Source: Avedoeria sp964651245 (GTDB taxonomy: Bacteria; Chloroflexota; Anaerolineae; Epilineales; Epilineaceae). From it: a stretch of 64,000 bases of DNA. Within the stretch, counting starts at the first letter, position 1. Every line of letters starts with the position of its first letter. Below, one piece after another: positions 8,643 to 16,993 of this stretch. The stretch lies in contig CAZYVI010000015.1 of assembly GCA_964651245.1 (NCBI GenBank), positions 1-64,000 of the forward strand, given 5' to 3'. The notes beneath the pieces are model-generated. The model was not told the DNA's origin and did no database searches. It saw only the letters and a program-made list of their open reading frames with translations. The position numbers and the translations under genes are program-made.

Positions 8643-8667
8643 CCGGCCGCCGCGGGCGGACCGGCCG

Positions 8668-9414
8668 ATGAACGCGCTGACGCCGCGGCCGCTGCCGCGG
8701 TCCGCCGCGCCGCGCCGGGTGGCCCTCGTCGACCTCGGCCGGCAGCCGTACCGGCCGGTCTGGGCGCTGCAGCGGCGCCTCGTCGAGGACCGCAAGAGCG
8801 GCGGGGGCGTCGACACGCTGCTGCTCGTCGAGCACGGGCCGGTGCTGACGCTCGGGCGGCGGGCGGTGCCGGCGCACGTCCTGGCCGCGCCCGAGGCGCT
8901 GGCGGCGCGCGGCATCGACGTCGTCGAGGTCGAGCGCGGCGGTGACGTCACCTACCACGGGCCGGGCCAGCTGGTCGCCTATCCGATCCTGGACCTGCGC
9001 GGCTTCCGGACCGACGTGCGCTGGTATAGCCTGGCGCTGCTCGAGGTCGTGGTGCGCACGCTGGCGGCGTTCGGCGTGGACGGCGAAGCGCGCGCCGGCG
9101 CCGAGACCGGCGTCTGGGTCTCGACCGCGGCCGGCTGGGGCAAGGTGGCGGCGCTGGGCGTCCGGATCGAGCGCTGGATCACGTATCATGGCGTGGCCCT
9201 CAACGTCGACCCGGACCTCTCGGCGTTCGATCTCATCGTCCCGTGCGGCCTGGCAGGCGCCACGACGGTGTCGCTCGCCGGGTTGCTGGGCCGGCCGGTG
9301 GCGCTCGACGAGGTCCGTCCGGTGTTCGCCGACGCGTTCGCGGCGGTGTTCGGCGCGGCGCTCGTCGCCGGTCCGCCGCCGCCCCTCGACCCGACCGATC
9401 CGGCGCAGCCCTGA
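8668..9414 (+). CDS. lipB: Octanoyl-[acyl-carrier-protein]:protein N-octanoyltransferase
   Basis: The product is 248 residues. It moves octanoate from ACP to lipoyl domains of 2-oxoacid dehydrogenases and the glycine cleavage system, the first step of lipoate synthesis. The family signature ERGGDVTYHGPGQLVAYPI is at about 89-107. The catalytic lysine is K159 (WGKVAALGVRIERWITYHG) and the catalytic cysteine C193 (IVPCGL). The N-terminal dozen residues are an unconserved extension. LipA is not in the window. It sits between the P/T-rich protein and a metallopeptidase on the same strand with short gaps. Confidence 0.95.
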   Translation: MNALTPRPLPRSAAPRRVALVDLGRQPYRPVWALQRRLVEDRKSGGGVDTLLLVEHGPVLTLGRRAVPAHVLAAPEALAARGIDVVEVERGGDVTYHGPGQLVAYPILDLRGFRTDVRWYSLALLEVVVRTLAAFGVDGEARAGAETGVWVSTAAGWGKVAALGVRIERWITYHGVALNVDPDLSAFDLIVPCGLAGATTVSLAGLLGRPVALDEVRPVFADAFAAVFGAALVAGPPPPLDPTDPAQP

Positions 9415-9440
9415 GCCCGCGCCCCCCGAGGCCTCCGACC

Positions 9441-10589
9441 ATGCCGCTGTCCCGCATCCTCGCCCTCTTCGCCACGCTCTGCACCGGCCTGGCCTTGGCC
9501 GGCTGGCTCGTCCTGACCGTCGTCGTCGGCGGGGCGATGGTCGGGCTGGGCGCCGGGCCGACGCGCGCGCCGGCGTCGGCGACCACCGCCGCGCCGACGA
9601 CCGTCGCCGTCCAGCCGCCCGCCGCGACCGGCGCGCCGACGGCCGCCGCGCCAGCGGCCGACGCGGGCCTGGACCCATCGTCGGCGCCCGTCGTCGTGCC
9701 GACGGCGGGCGCGGCGGCAGGGGGCGCCGGCGACGACGGCGAGACGCGCGGGCGCGACGCGGCCGCCGCGGGCGACGACTTCGCCGCGACGGACGGCGTG
9801 AGCCGCCTGGCGGTCGACTGGCCGACGATCCCGACGCTGGACGGCTGGACGCCGCTGACGACGACGGCCAGCTTCGACGTCTACGCCGAGGACCCCGCCG
9901 ACCCCGTGCTGCGCGACGCCGCGCTGCGCTGGGCGCCGCGGCTGGAAGGGCTGCTCGACGTCGTCGGCGGCCGCCTCGAGCGCGACCTGCCGACGCGGCC
10001 GGTGGCGGTCGTCTTCGCGCCGCGCTACGCGGCCGACTGCCCGGCGCGCGGCCTGGCGGCGCCGCCCGACGACGGGCGCGCGGCGCCGCTGGTCATGGTC
10101 TTCGTCGACGCCGACACGGGCGACCTCCAGGTCCGGGCGGTGCTGGCGCACGAGATCGCCCACCACCTCACGATGGACGACACGTTCGTCGGCGACGGCG
10201 TGCTGACCGAGGGGATCGCGAACTGGGCCGCCAGCCCGTTCACGCTGGCCTGGCAGGGCTTCGACAGCTGGGACGCCGCGGCGCGCCACTACCTCGACCG
10301 CGGCGCGTTCATCTCGGTGGCCGACCCCAACGGCCTGGTGCCCGCGGCCGGCGAGGCCTGCATCGGCCGGCGCGACCGGGTCTACAACGTCCGATCGGCC
10401 TTCGTGGCCTGGCTCGTCGAGCGCTACGGCCTCGAGACGGTGCTGGCGATGCCCGAGACGAGCGTCACGGTGCCGACCGCCGCGGGCACGCCGGAGTCGC
10501 GCCCGGCGCCGGACTACGCCGCCGCCACCGGCGAGACGCTGGCGCAGCTCGAGCGGCGCTGGCTGGCCGAGCTGACGGCCGATCGATGA
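9441..10589 (+). CDS. Secreted or membrane-anchored gluzincin-like zinc metallopeptidase
   Basis: The product is 382 residues. An N-terminal membrane helix (about 8-36) is followed by an Ala/Pro/Thr-rich spacer (40-115) and then a catalytic domain. The zinc motif HEIAHH (237-242) is followed 15 residues later by E257 in LTEGIANWA, the spacing expected of the glutamate ligand in gluzincins of the 'peptidase MA' type. The fold probably starts at about 135 with WTPLTTTASFDVYAE. Substrate is unknown. The helix-plus-spacer layout puts the active site outside the cell. Its stop overlaps the nadE start (ATGA), so the two are co-translated although their functions look unrelated. Confidence 0.75.
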   Translation: MPLSRILALFATLCTGLALAGWLVLTVVVGGAMVGLGAGPTRAPASATTAAPTTVAVQPPAATGAPTAAAPAADAGLDPSSAPVVVPTAGAAAGGAGDDGETRGRDAAAAGDDFAATDGVSRLAVDWPTIPTLDGWTPLTTTASFDVYAEDPADPVLRDAALRWAPRLEGLLDVVGGRLERDLPTRPVAVVFAPRYAADCPARGLAAPPDDGRAAPLVMVFVDADTGDLQVRAVLAHEIAHHLTMDDTFVGDGVLTEGIANWAASPFTLAWQGFDSWDAAARHYLDRGAFISVADPNGLVPAAGEACIGRRDRVYNVRSAFVAWLVERYGLETVLAMPETSVTVPTAAGTPESRPAPDYAAATGETLAQLERRWLAELTADR

Positions 10590-12478
10590 CCGGCGCCACG
10601 CTGCGCGTCGCCGTCGCCCAACTGAACGCCACCGTCGGCGACCTGGCGGCAAACACCGCGTCCGTCGTCGACCACCTGGCGCGCGCCCGCGCCGCCGGGG
10701 CCGAGTTGGTGGTGTTCCCGGAGCTGGCGCTGTGCGGCTACCCGCCGGAGGACCTGTTGCTGCGGCCGTCGTTCGTGGCGGCCAACGAGGCGGCGGTGGC
10801 CGAGGTCGCCCGCCACACCGCCGGCCTGACGGCCATCGTCGGCTTCGCCGACCGCGCCGCCGGCGACCTCTACAACGCCGCGGCGGTCCTCCACGACGGC
10901 CGACTGGTCGACGTCTACCACAAGGTCTACCTGCCGAACTACGGCGTCTTCGACGAGGAGCGCTACTTCCGCAGCGGCGACCGCGCGCCGGTCTATGCGC
11001 TGGGCGACGCGCGGTTCGGCGTCACGATCTGCGAGGACATCTGGTACCCGGCCGGCCCGGCCGACGACCAGGCCCAGCGCGGGGCGGCGCTGCTGCTCAA
11101 CCTCTCGGCCTCGCCGTTCGTGTGCGCCAAGCAGGCCCACCGCGCGCGCATGCTGCGCACCCGCGCCGCCGACAACGTGGCCTACCTGGTCTACTGCAAC
11201 CTCGTCGGCGGCCAGGACGAGCTGCTGTTCGACGGCAACAGCCTGGTGGTCGGCCCCGGCGGCGAGGTCGTGGCGCGCGGCGCCTCGTTCGCGCCCGATG
11301 CGTTCGTCGTCGACCTCGACCTCGAAGCCGTCTTCCGCGAGCGGCTGCTCGACCCGCGCAACCGCAAGCCGCGGCGGCGGGCCGCGCCCGAGGCCGCTGG
11401 GGCGACGGCGCCGGCCGCGGTCATCGCGCTGGCGGCGACCGCTGGCCGCGCCGGCGCGCCGGACCTCGACGCCGCCCGGTCGACGCCGGCGCGCGACGTC
11501 GCGTCCGCCGCGCCGGCCGCGCCCACGCCGCCCGCGCCGGCCGACCCACTGCCGCGGCGCTCGGCGTCCGAGCCTGGACCGGAGCCGCTCGTCGACCTGG
11601 CCGAGCTCTGGGCGGCGCTGCAGCTGGGCGTGCGCGACTACGTGACGAAGAACGGCTTCGGGCGCGTCGTGCTCGGGCTGTCGGGCGGCATCGACTCGGC
11701 GCTGGTGGCGACGCTGGCCGCCGACGCCCTCGGCCCGGCGGCGGTCGTCGGCGTCGGGATGCCGTCGCGCTACTCGGCCCCCGAGAGCCTCGCGGACGCG
11801 GCCGACCTCTGCCAGCGGCGCGGCATCGAGGTCCTGACGCTGCCGATCGACGACATCTTCCAGCGCTACCTCGACCTCTTCGCGGCCCCCTTCGCCGGCC
11901 GCGCGCCCGACACGACCGAGGAGAACGTCCAGTCGCGGATCCGCGGCAACCTGTTGATGGCGTTGTCCAACAAGTTCGGCTGGCTGGTCCTGGTGACCGG
12001 CAACAAGAGCGAGGTGGCGGTGGGCTACTCGACGCTCTACGGCGACACCGCCGGCGGCTTCGCGCCGCTCAAGGACGTCCTCAAGACGCGGGTCTACGAC
12101 CTGGCGCGCTGGCGCAACGCCCAGGCCGGGGCGCCGGTCATCCCGGAGCGCTCGATCACCCGCCCGCCGTCGGCCGAGCTGCGGCCCGACCAGACCGACC
12201 AGGACACGCTGCCGCCCTACGCCGTGCTCGACCCGATCCTGACCGCCTACGTCGAGGACGAGCTCGGGGTCGACGAGATCGTCGCGGCGCTGGGCGCCGA
12301 CCGCGCCACCGTCGAGCAGGTGGCCCGCTGGGTCGACCGCGCCGAGCACAAGCGCCGCCAGTCGCCGCCGGGCATCAAGGTCACCGCCCGCGCCTTCGGC
12401 CGCGAGCGCCGGATGCCGATCACGAAGCGCCCCACCGCGGTCCCATCGCACCCGACGCCCGACGCGCCCGCCCGCTGA
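10586..12478 (+). CDS. nadE: Glutamine-dependent NAD+ synthetase
   Basis: The product is 630 residues. It amidates nicotinate adenine dinucleotide to NAD+. An N-terminal nitrilase-fold glutaminase carries the triad E46 (FPELALCGY), K113 (YHKVYLPNYG) and C149 (VTICEDIWYP). The C-terminal synthetase domain has the PP-loop GLSGGIDSALVA (364-375), then GNLLMALSNKF and VTGNKSEVAVGYSTLYGD. The halves are joined by an unusual Ala/Pro-rich stretch of about 70 residues (262-334) that is not part of the standard enzyme. Having the glutaminase domain means ammonia comes from glutamine. The ATG overlaps the metallopeptidase stop. Confidence 0.95.
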   Translation: MTGATLRVAVAQLNATVGDLAANTASVVDHLARARAAGAELVVFPELALCGYPPEDLLLRPSFVAANEAAVAEVARHTAGLTAIVGFADRAAGDLYNAAAVLHDGRLVDVYHKVYLPNYGVFDEERYFRSGDRAPVYALGDARFGVTICEDIWYPAGPADDQAQRGAALLLNLSASPFVCAKQAHRARMLRTRAADNVAYLVYCNLVGGQDELLFDGNSLVVGPGGEVVARGASFAPDAFVVDLDLEAVFRERLLDPRNRKPRRRAAPEAAGATAPAAVIALAATAGRAGAPDLDAARSTPARDVASAAPAAPTPPAPADPLPRRSASEPGPEPLVDLAELWAALQLGVRDYVTKNGFGRVVLGLSGGIDSALVATLAADALGPAAVVGVGMPSRYSAPESLADAADLCQRRGIEVLTLPIDDIFQRYLDLFAAPFAGRAPDTTEENVQSRIRGNLLMALSNKFGWLVLVTGNKSEVAVGYSTLYGDTAGGFAPLKDVLKTRVYDLARWRNAQAGAPVIPERSITRPPSAELRPDQTDQDTLPPYAVLDPILTAYVEDELGVDEIVAALGADRATVEQVARWVDRAEHKRRQSPPGIKVTARAFGRERRMPITKRPTAVPSHPTPDAPAR

Positions 12479-12533
12479 TCGGTCGCACCGGCCGCGCGAC
12501 CGGGCGCCCTGCTCGCGTCGACCGTCGACGCCG

Positions 12534-15500
12534 TCAACGCGGCGCGTCCAGCACCGCCATCCCGTCGACGCCGAGCGCGGCCACCACGAACGGCCCCACC
12601 ACCGCCACGCCGCGCGCCGCGGCGGCGCCGGGCGCGCCGCGCCAGGCGGCCGCCACCCGCGGCGCGCCGGCGACGTCGACCGCCACCACCGCCGGGCCGC
12701 CGCCGGGCACGTCGGCCGCGCCGGCGACGTAGCGCCAGCGGCCGTCGCCGGCGATGCCGGCCACGCGGGCGAGGCCGAGGCCCACGCTGTCGACGGCGCG
12801 CGGCGCGGTCGGCTGGCGGACGTCGATGGTCCAGAGCGCGGCGCGGTCGCGGCCGCCGCCGAGCCAGGCGCCGTCGGCCGCCTCAACGGCCACGAAGGCC
12901 GCCTTCCCGTCCGCCGCCAGCGACACCGCGCTGGCCGCGCCGGGCAGCGCCAGATGGCCGGCCTCGAACGGCGCGGCCGGGTTGCGGGCGTCGAGCACCG
13001 TCAGGCCGGCCGTGCCGTCGGCGACGAAGACCCAACCGTCGCGCACCGCCAAGCCGCGCGGCTGGCCGGGCGTCTCCATCCGGCCGACCGGCGCCAGCCG
13101 AGTGGGGTCGTCGAGGTCGAACACGGCCAGCCCGGCGCTGCGCTCGCTCACCCAGGCGAAGCCGTCGGCGATGGCGACGCGGCGCTGGGTCGGGATCATG
13201 CGCAGGGACGTGATCGGGCCGTGGTCGACGACGCTCCCGTCCTCGTTCGCCACCGACGCCTCGCCGCGGGCCACGCTCAGCCTGCCGAGCAGGAGGTGGC
13301 TCCGCAGCGCGGTCCGCGGCGCCACCCACACCCCGAGATCGCCCTCGGTCGCCGCATCCTCGGGCGGCCACGGGGGCGCCTGGAGGCCGGCGACGATGGC
13401 TTGGCCGAGCGCCCCCGGGCGGTCGCGCTCGATCGCGACGGCCTGCAGCCGACCGTCGGCCAGGGCGGCGTACACGAGAGGGTCGTGGGGCGGACCACCG
13501 GCGACGGCGTACACGCCGCCGAGACCGTCGCGGCGCCCGGCCAAGACGCCGTCTCGCGCGTCTCCGGCCGCCGTCGTCGGCTCGGCGTCGAACTGCGCGC
13601 GCGCCAGCACGCGGGTCTCGGGCCGCTCGCCGCCGACCACGACGATGGCGTCGCGGCTCAGGGCCAGCGCCCGCCCGACGGCGAAGTGGTCGCCGTGTTC
13701 CACCATCGCCGTATCGATCAAGGCCGGGTCGTCCGCCCGCAATGTCAATCGGAGCAGGCTGCCCGTGCGGGTGAGCAGCCACGCCTCGTCGCCATCGGCC
13801 GCGACCTGGGTCAACGAGGTGGGGAACACGCCGTCGGGCGTGACGAAGGAAGGAACCCGCGGTTTCAGCGCCGTACCGGTCACGTCCGCGACGACGACGC
13901 GCTCGCCGATGACGGCGAACGCCGGACCGCCGCGCATCGCCACCGCCCCGGCGCGGACCGCCGGCGGCAGCCCGCCCACCGTGCCCAGCACGCTCGGCCG
14001 CCGCGGGTCACCGACATCGACGAGCGTCAGCGCCGACGTGGCGCCGCGTGCCGACTGGACGACCGCCCGCGCGCCGTCGAGCGCGACCCCCAGCGGCACT
14101 TCGTCCGCCGCCAGCGGCACGATGACGGCGGACGGCGCGTCCAGGTCGGCGGCGTCGACGAGGGCAAAGAACGCGCCGTCGTCGCCATGCCCGACGACGG
14201 CTGCGAAGCGCTCGGACGCGCCGTGGCCGACGGCGACGTCGACGGCCGCCCCGGGGAGCGGCACCCGGCCGGCCGCCCGCGGCCGCTGCGGTTCGCTCGT
14301 GTCCACGAGGTACAGCGATGGCTCGCCGGCGCCGATCGTCGCCAGGCCGGCGGTGAGCGCCGTCGTCGGTCCGACGAGCGCCGCCAGCCAACCGGCGCCG
14401 GCCGCGAGCGACCGCACCGGGCGGTCGAGGCTGACGTCCGCCAGGACGATCGGTCCGGTAACGGTGGGCCTCCCGCCGATCCGCAGCGCCACGATCGACT
14501 GTCCCTCCGCCACGAACGCGTGCGCCCCGTCGATCGCGACGCTGGACGTGGTGCCGCCGACCGTGCGGCGCATGTGCAGCGCGTCCGGCGCGCTCGCCGC
14601 GGCGCCGGTGGCGCGGACGGCGAGCGGCAGGAAGGCGCGGAACGGCCGCGACGGATCGGGCGCGGCGGCGGTGGCGGTGGGGCGCGGCGGCAGCGCCGGG
14701 GCGACGGTCGATGTCGCCGTCGCCGTCACACTCTGGCGCGGCTGCCAACGGGTGACGCCGTAGTCGTCGTTGGCGATGACAAGGGTCCCGTCGGCGTCGA
14801 AGGCGAGGTCGTTGACCTGGGCCGGCGTCGTCCAGCGCGCGGTGACGGCCGCACGGCCCCCCCACGGTGCCGCGAGCCGGGCGACGCGGCCGAAGGCCGG
14901 GTCGTCGACGCGGGGTGAGATCGCGACCACGGCGGACTCGCCCTGGGCGGCGACGGCGTGGGCGCCGAGGTCGTCCCAGAGGGCGAGGCGCTGCGGCTGT
15001 GGGCCGCGCACGTCGTAGACCACCACGCCGCCCGCTGCGTCGACGACCCAGGCGCGGCCGTCGGCGACGGCCAGGTGTGGGTGGTGGAACGGGTCGCCGC
15101 CGGGTCGGACGCCGTGGCCCGCGGCGCTCGCCACGCGCGGGGCGTCGGGGTCGGCCACGTCGACCGCGATCAGCTGCTCGGCGTCGGCCACGAACAGCCG
15201 GTGGCCGTCGACGGCGACGGCGGGCAGGACATTGGCGCCCGCGGGCGCGAGCGCGGCGCGGGTGCGCAGCGCATCGGGGGCGCCCGCGTCGAGGATCCGC
15301 ACCGTGCCGTCGCGGCTGGCGACGGCCAGCCAACCCGGTCCCGCCGCGATCCGCTCGCCGAGATGTTCGGGGTCGGCCGCGTAGCCGACCGTGCGGGGTG
15401 GCCCGACCGGGACCAGCGCCACGGTTCGCAGCCCGACCCCTTCCGCCACGAAGGCGTGGTCGTCGGTGACGGCAAGGTCGAGCGGATGGTCGAGGCCCTC

Positions 15501-16853
15501 GACGCCGCCCGTGGGCATGGGCGCGCCGGCGCCGTACACGGCCAGCCGGCCGCTGATCTCGCTCCCCTCGACCACGACGGCGCGCCCGGCGGCATCGACC
15601 GCCAGGTGCATCGCCCGCCCGGCGGCGATACGGCCCTGACCCACGAGGGCGCCGCCGGTCGTGGCGGTGTACGCCGTAACGCCCGTCACGTCGACGCCGA
15701 CGACGCGGGCGCGGCCGGCGCCCGGCATCAGCGCCAACTGGTCCGTCGTCCGCTCGGCGCGTCGCCAATGCCGGGCGAGCGCCCGCGGCGCCGACGGGAC
15801 GGACAGATCGAGCCACACCAGGTCGTCGTAGATCGCCGGGAAGTCGTCGGTCTCGGGATCGATGGTCCGCCCCAGCGCCAACGCCGCAACCGGCCGGCCG
15901 CTGTCCGTGGCCATCGCCACGGCCGGCGCGAAGCGGTCGATGCGCGCCGCCAGCCGCGGCCGGTCGGGATCGCGCGTGTCGACGACGGCGCCGCCGCCCG
16001 TGCCCACCGCCATCGCCACGCCGCCGCCGGCGGCCACGCCCCAGAACCAGCCCGCGCCGCCGTCGAGCTTGAGCCAACCGCGCCGGATCGGCCGCGTGGG
16101 GTCGGTCAGGTCGACGAGCGCGATGACGTCCGCCGCGTCGACGAAGAGACCGTCGGGGACGGCGTCGCCCCGCTGCGCCAGGGCGACGAGCCGATCGCCG
16201 TCGACGGCCAGCGCCACGACGGCGGCGCCCAGGTCGAGCCAGCCGATCGCCCGCGGCTGGCGGTGCGCGCCCACGTCGAAGACGACGACGTCGGCGCCCG
16301 CGGCCGCGATGCCGACCGTCCCGTCGGCGCGCAGCGCCACGGCGTCGATCCGACGCTGCGGACCGTCGCCGCAGGCCGCCAGCGGCGACGCCGGCGGCGC
16401 GAGCGCCAACGGCAGCGACGGGGACGCCGCGGCCAGGCAGATCCGGCCTGCCAGGCGCGGCCGTCCCACGTCGCCGAGGTCGACGATGGCGACGCTGCCG
16501 TCGGCGAGCAATGCCAGCCCGAGCGGGGGCGGCACGGCGCGTGCGCCGTCGCCTGCGCCGCCGACGGCAAGCGCGCGCGGCGCGGCCTCGAGCGCGGCCG
16601 AGGCGCCGAGCGGGCGCAGCGCCGCGGCCGCGTCGACCCCCAGCGTCACGACGCGTCCGCCGAGCGTGGCGACGACGGTCCGGTCGTCGAGCGGCGCGAC
16701 CGGTCCGGCGCTGCCGCCGAACGCATCGACGACGACGGGCGCGGCGGTCGTTTGGGCGGCGGCGAGCGGGAGGCGGTCGGCGCGCCGTGCGGATCCGACC
16801 GCGGCGGCCGCGACGGCCACGACGGCGATGACGGTGCGGCGAAGGCGAGGCAC
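12534..16853 (-). CDS. Giant secreted protein with two LVIVD-type propellers
   Basis: The product is 1439 residues. It has a signal peptide (RRTVIAVVAVAAAAVG) and a first propeller region with LVIVD-like blades (VAIVDLGDVGRPRLAG, IALVDLTDPTRPIRRG). At about 705-740 there is a Thr/Pro/Ala linker with FLPLAVR (741-747), then a second propeller region to the C-terminus (LYLVDTSEPQRPRAAG, LTVLDARNPAAPFEAG). No membrane anchor or sorting signal is recognisable at the end. I choose the GTG at 16853 because GAGGAG lies 6 nt upstream and the signal peptide begins there, although the frame is open further up. The protein is probably an extracellular binding scaffold and no enzymatic motif is visible. 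It is divergent from the ASPIC lipoprotein gene. Confidence 0.7.
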   Translation of the reverse strand: MPRLRRTVIAVVAVAAAAVGSARRADRLPLAAAQTTAAPVVVDAFGGSAGPVAPLDDRTVVATLGGRVVTLGVDAAAALRPLGASAALEAAPRALAVGGAGDGARAVPPPLGLALLADGSVAIVDLGDVGRPRLAGRICLAAASPSLPLALAPPASPLAACGDGPQRRIDAVALRADGTVGIAAAGADVVVFDVGAHRQPRAIGWLDLGAAVVALAVDGDRLVALAQRGDAVPDGLFVDAADVIALVDLTDPTRPIRRGWLKLDGGAGWFWGVAAGGGVAMAVGTGGGAVVDTRDPDRPRLAARIDRFAPAVAMATDSGRPVAALALGRTIDPETDDFPAIYDDLVWLDLSVPSAPRALARHWRRAERTTDQLALMPGAGRARVVGVDVTGVTAYTATTGGALVGQGRIAAGRAMHLAVDAAGRAVVVEGSEISGRLAVYGAGAPMPTGGVEGLDHPLDLAVTDDHAFVAEGVGLRTVALVPVGPPRTVGYAADPEHLGERIAAGPGWLAVASRDGTVRILDAGAPDALRTRAALAPAGANVLPAVAVDGHRLFVADAEQLIAVDVADPDAPRVASAAGHGVRPGGDPFHHPHLAVADGRAWVVDAAGGVVVYDVRGPQPQRLALWDDLGAHAVAAQGESAVVAISPRVDDPAFGRVARLAAPWGGRAAVTARWTTPAQVNDLAFDADGTLVIANDDYGVTRWQPRQSVTATATSTVAPALPPRPTATAAAPDPSRPFRAFLPLAVRATGAAASAPDALHMRRTVGGTTSSVAIDGAHAFVAEGQSIVALRIGGRPTVTGPIVLADVSLDRPVRSLAAGAGWLAALVGPTTALTAGLATIGAGEPSLYLVDTSEPQRPRAAGRVPLPGAAVDVAVGHGASERFAAVVGHGDDGAFFALVDAADLDAPSAVIVPLAADEVPLGVALDGARAVVQSARGATSALTLVDVGDPRRPSVLGTVGGLPPAVRAGAVAMRGGPAFAVIGERVVVADVTGTALKPRVPSFVTPDGVFPTSLTQVAADGDEAWLLTRTGSLLRLTLRADDPALIDTAMVEHGDHFAVGRALALSRDAIVVVGGERPETRVLARAQFDAEPTTAAGDARDGVLAGRRDGLGGVYAVAGGPPHDPLVYAALADGRLQAVAIERDRPGALGQAIVAGLQAPPWPPEDAATEGDLGVWVAPRTALRSHLLLGRLSVARGEASVANEDGSVVDHGPITSLRMIPTQRRVAIADGFAWVSERSAGLAVFDLDDPTRLAPVGRMETPGQPRGLAVRDGWVFVADGTAGLTVLDARNPAAPFEAGHLALPGAASAVSLAADGKAAFVAVEAADGAWLGGGRDRAALWTIDVRQPTAPRAVDSVGLGLARVAGIAGDGRWRYVAGAADVPGGGPAVVAVDVAGAPRVAAAWRGAPGAAAARGVAVVGPFVVAALGVDGMAVLDAPR

Positions 16854-16894
16854 GGGCGGCTCCTCGGTGCGGCGGCGATGCGACGGCGCCCGCA

Positions 16895-16900
16895 ACGATA
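16895..16900 (-). promoter_or_regulatory. Possible -10 box (TATCGT) for the giant propeller gene
   Basis: On the minus strand TATCGT lies 41 nt upstream of the GTG at 16853. This would give a leader of roughly 35 nt holding the GAGGAG site. It faces a TACCAT box on the other strand (16950-16955), forming a compact divergent promoter region between two secreted-protein operons. Confidence 0.3.
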
Positions 16901-16949
16901 TCGTCTCGCCCGGCCGTCCGCAACGCGCCGGGCGCCGCCGCCGGTGATG

Positions 16950-16955
16950 TACCAT
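16950..16955 (+). promoter_or_regulatory. Possible -10 box (TACCAT) for the ASPIC/TPR/acyltransferase run
   Basis: TACCAT agrees with TATAAT at four of six positions. It would start transcription near 16962, about 32 nt before the GTG at 16994, with GGAGGGG as ribosome site in between. This would be the promoter of the five-gene run to 24240. Confidence 0.3.
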
Positions 16956-16993
16956 GTGCCCACGCCCACCCGCGGCGCCGGAGAGGAGGGGTC

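Noticed and set aside
12514..12530. Palindrome GCGTCGACCGTCGACGC between nadE and the giant propeller gene
   Set aside because: It could be a terminator or operator, but it has only an 8-bp stem with a one-base centre and no T-run on either strand, and such palindromes are expected often at this GC content.
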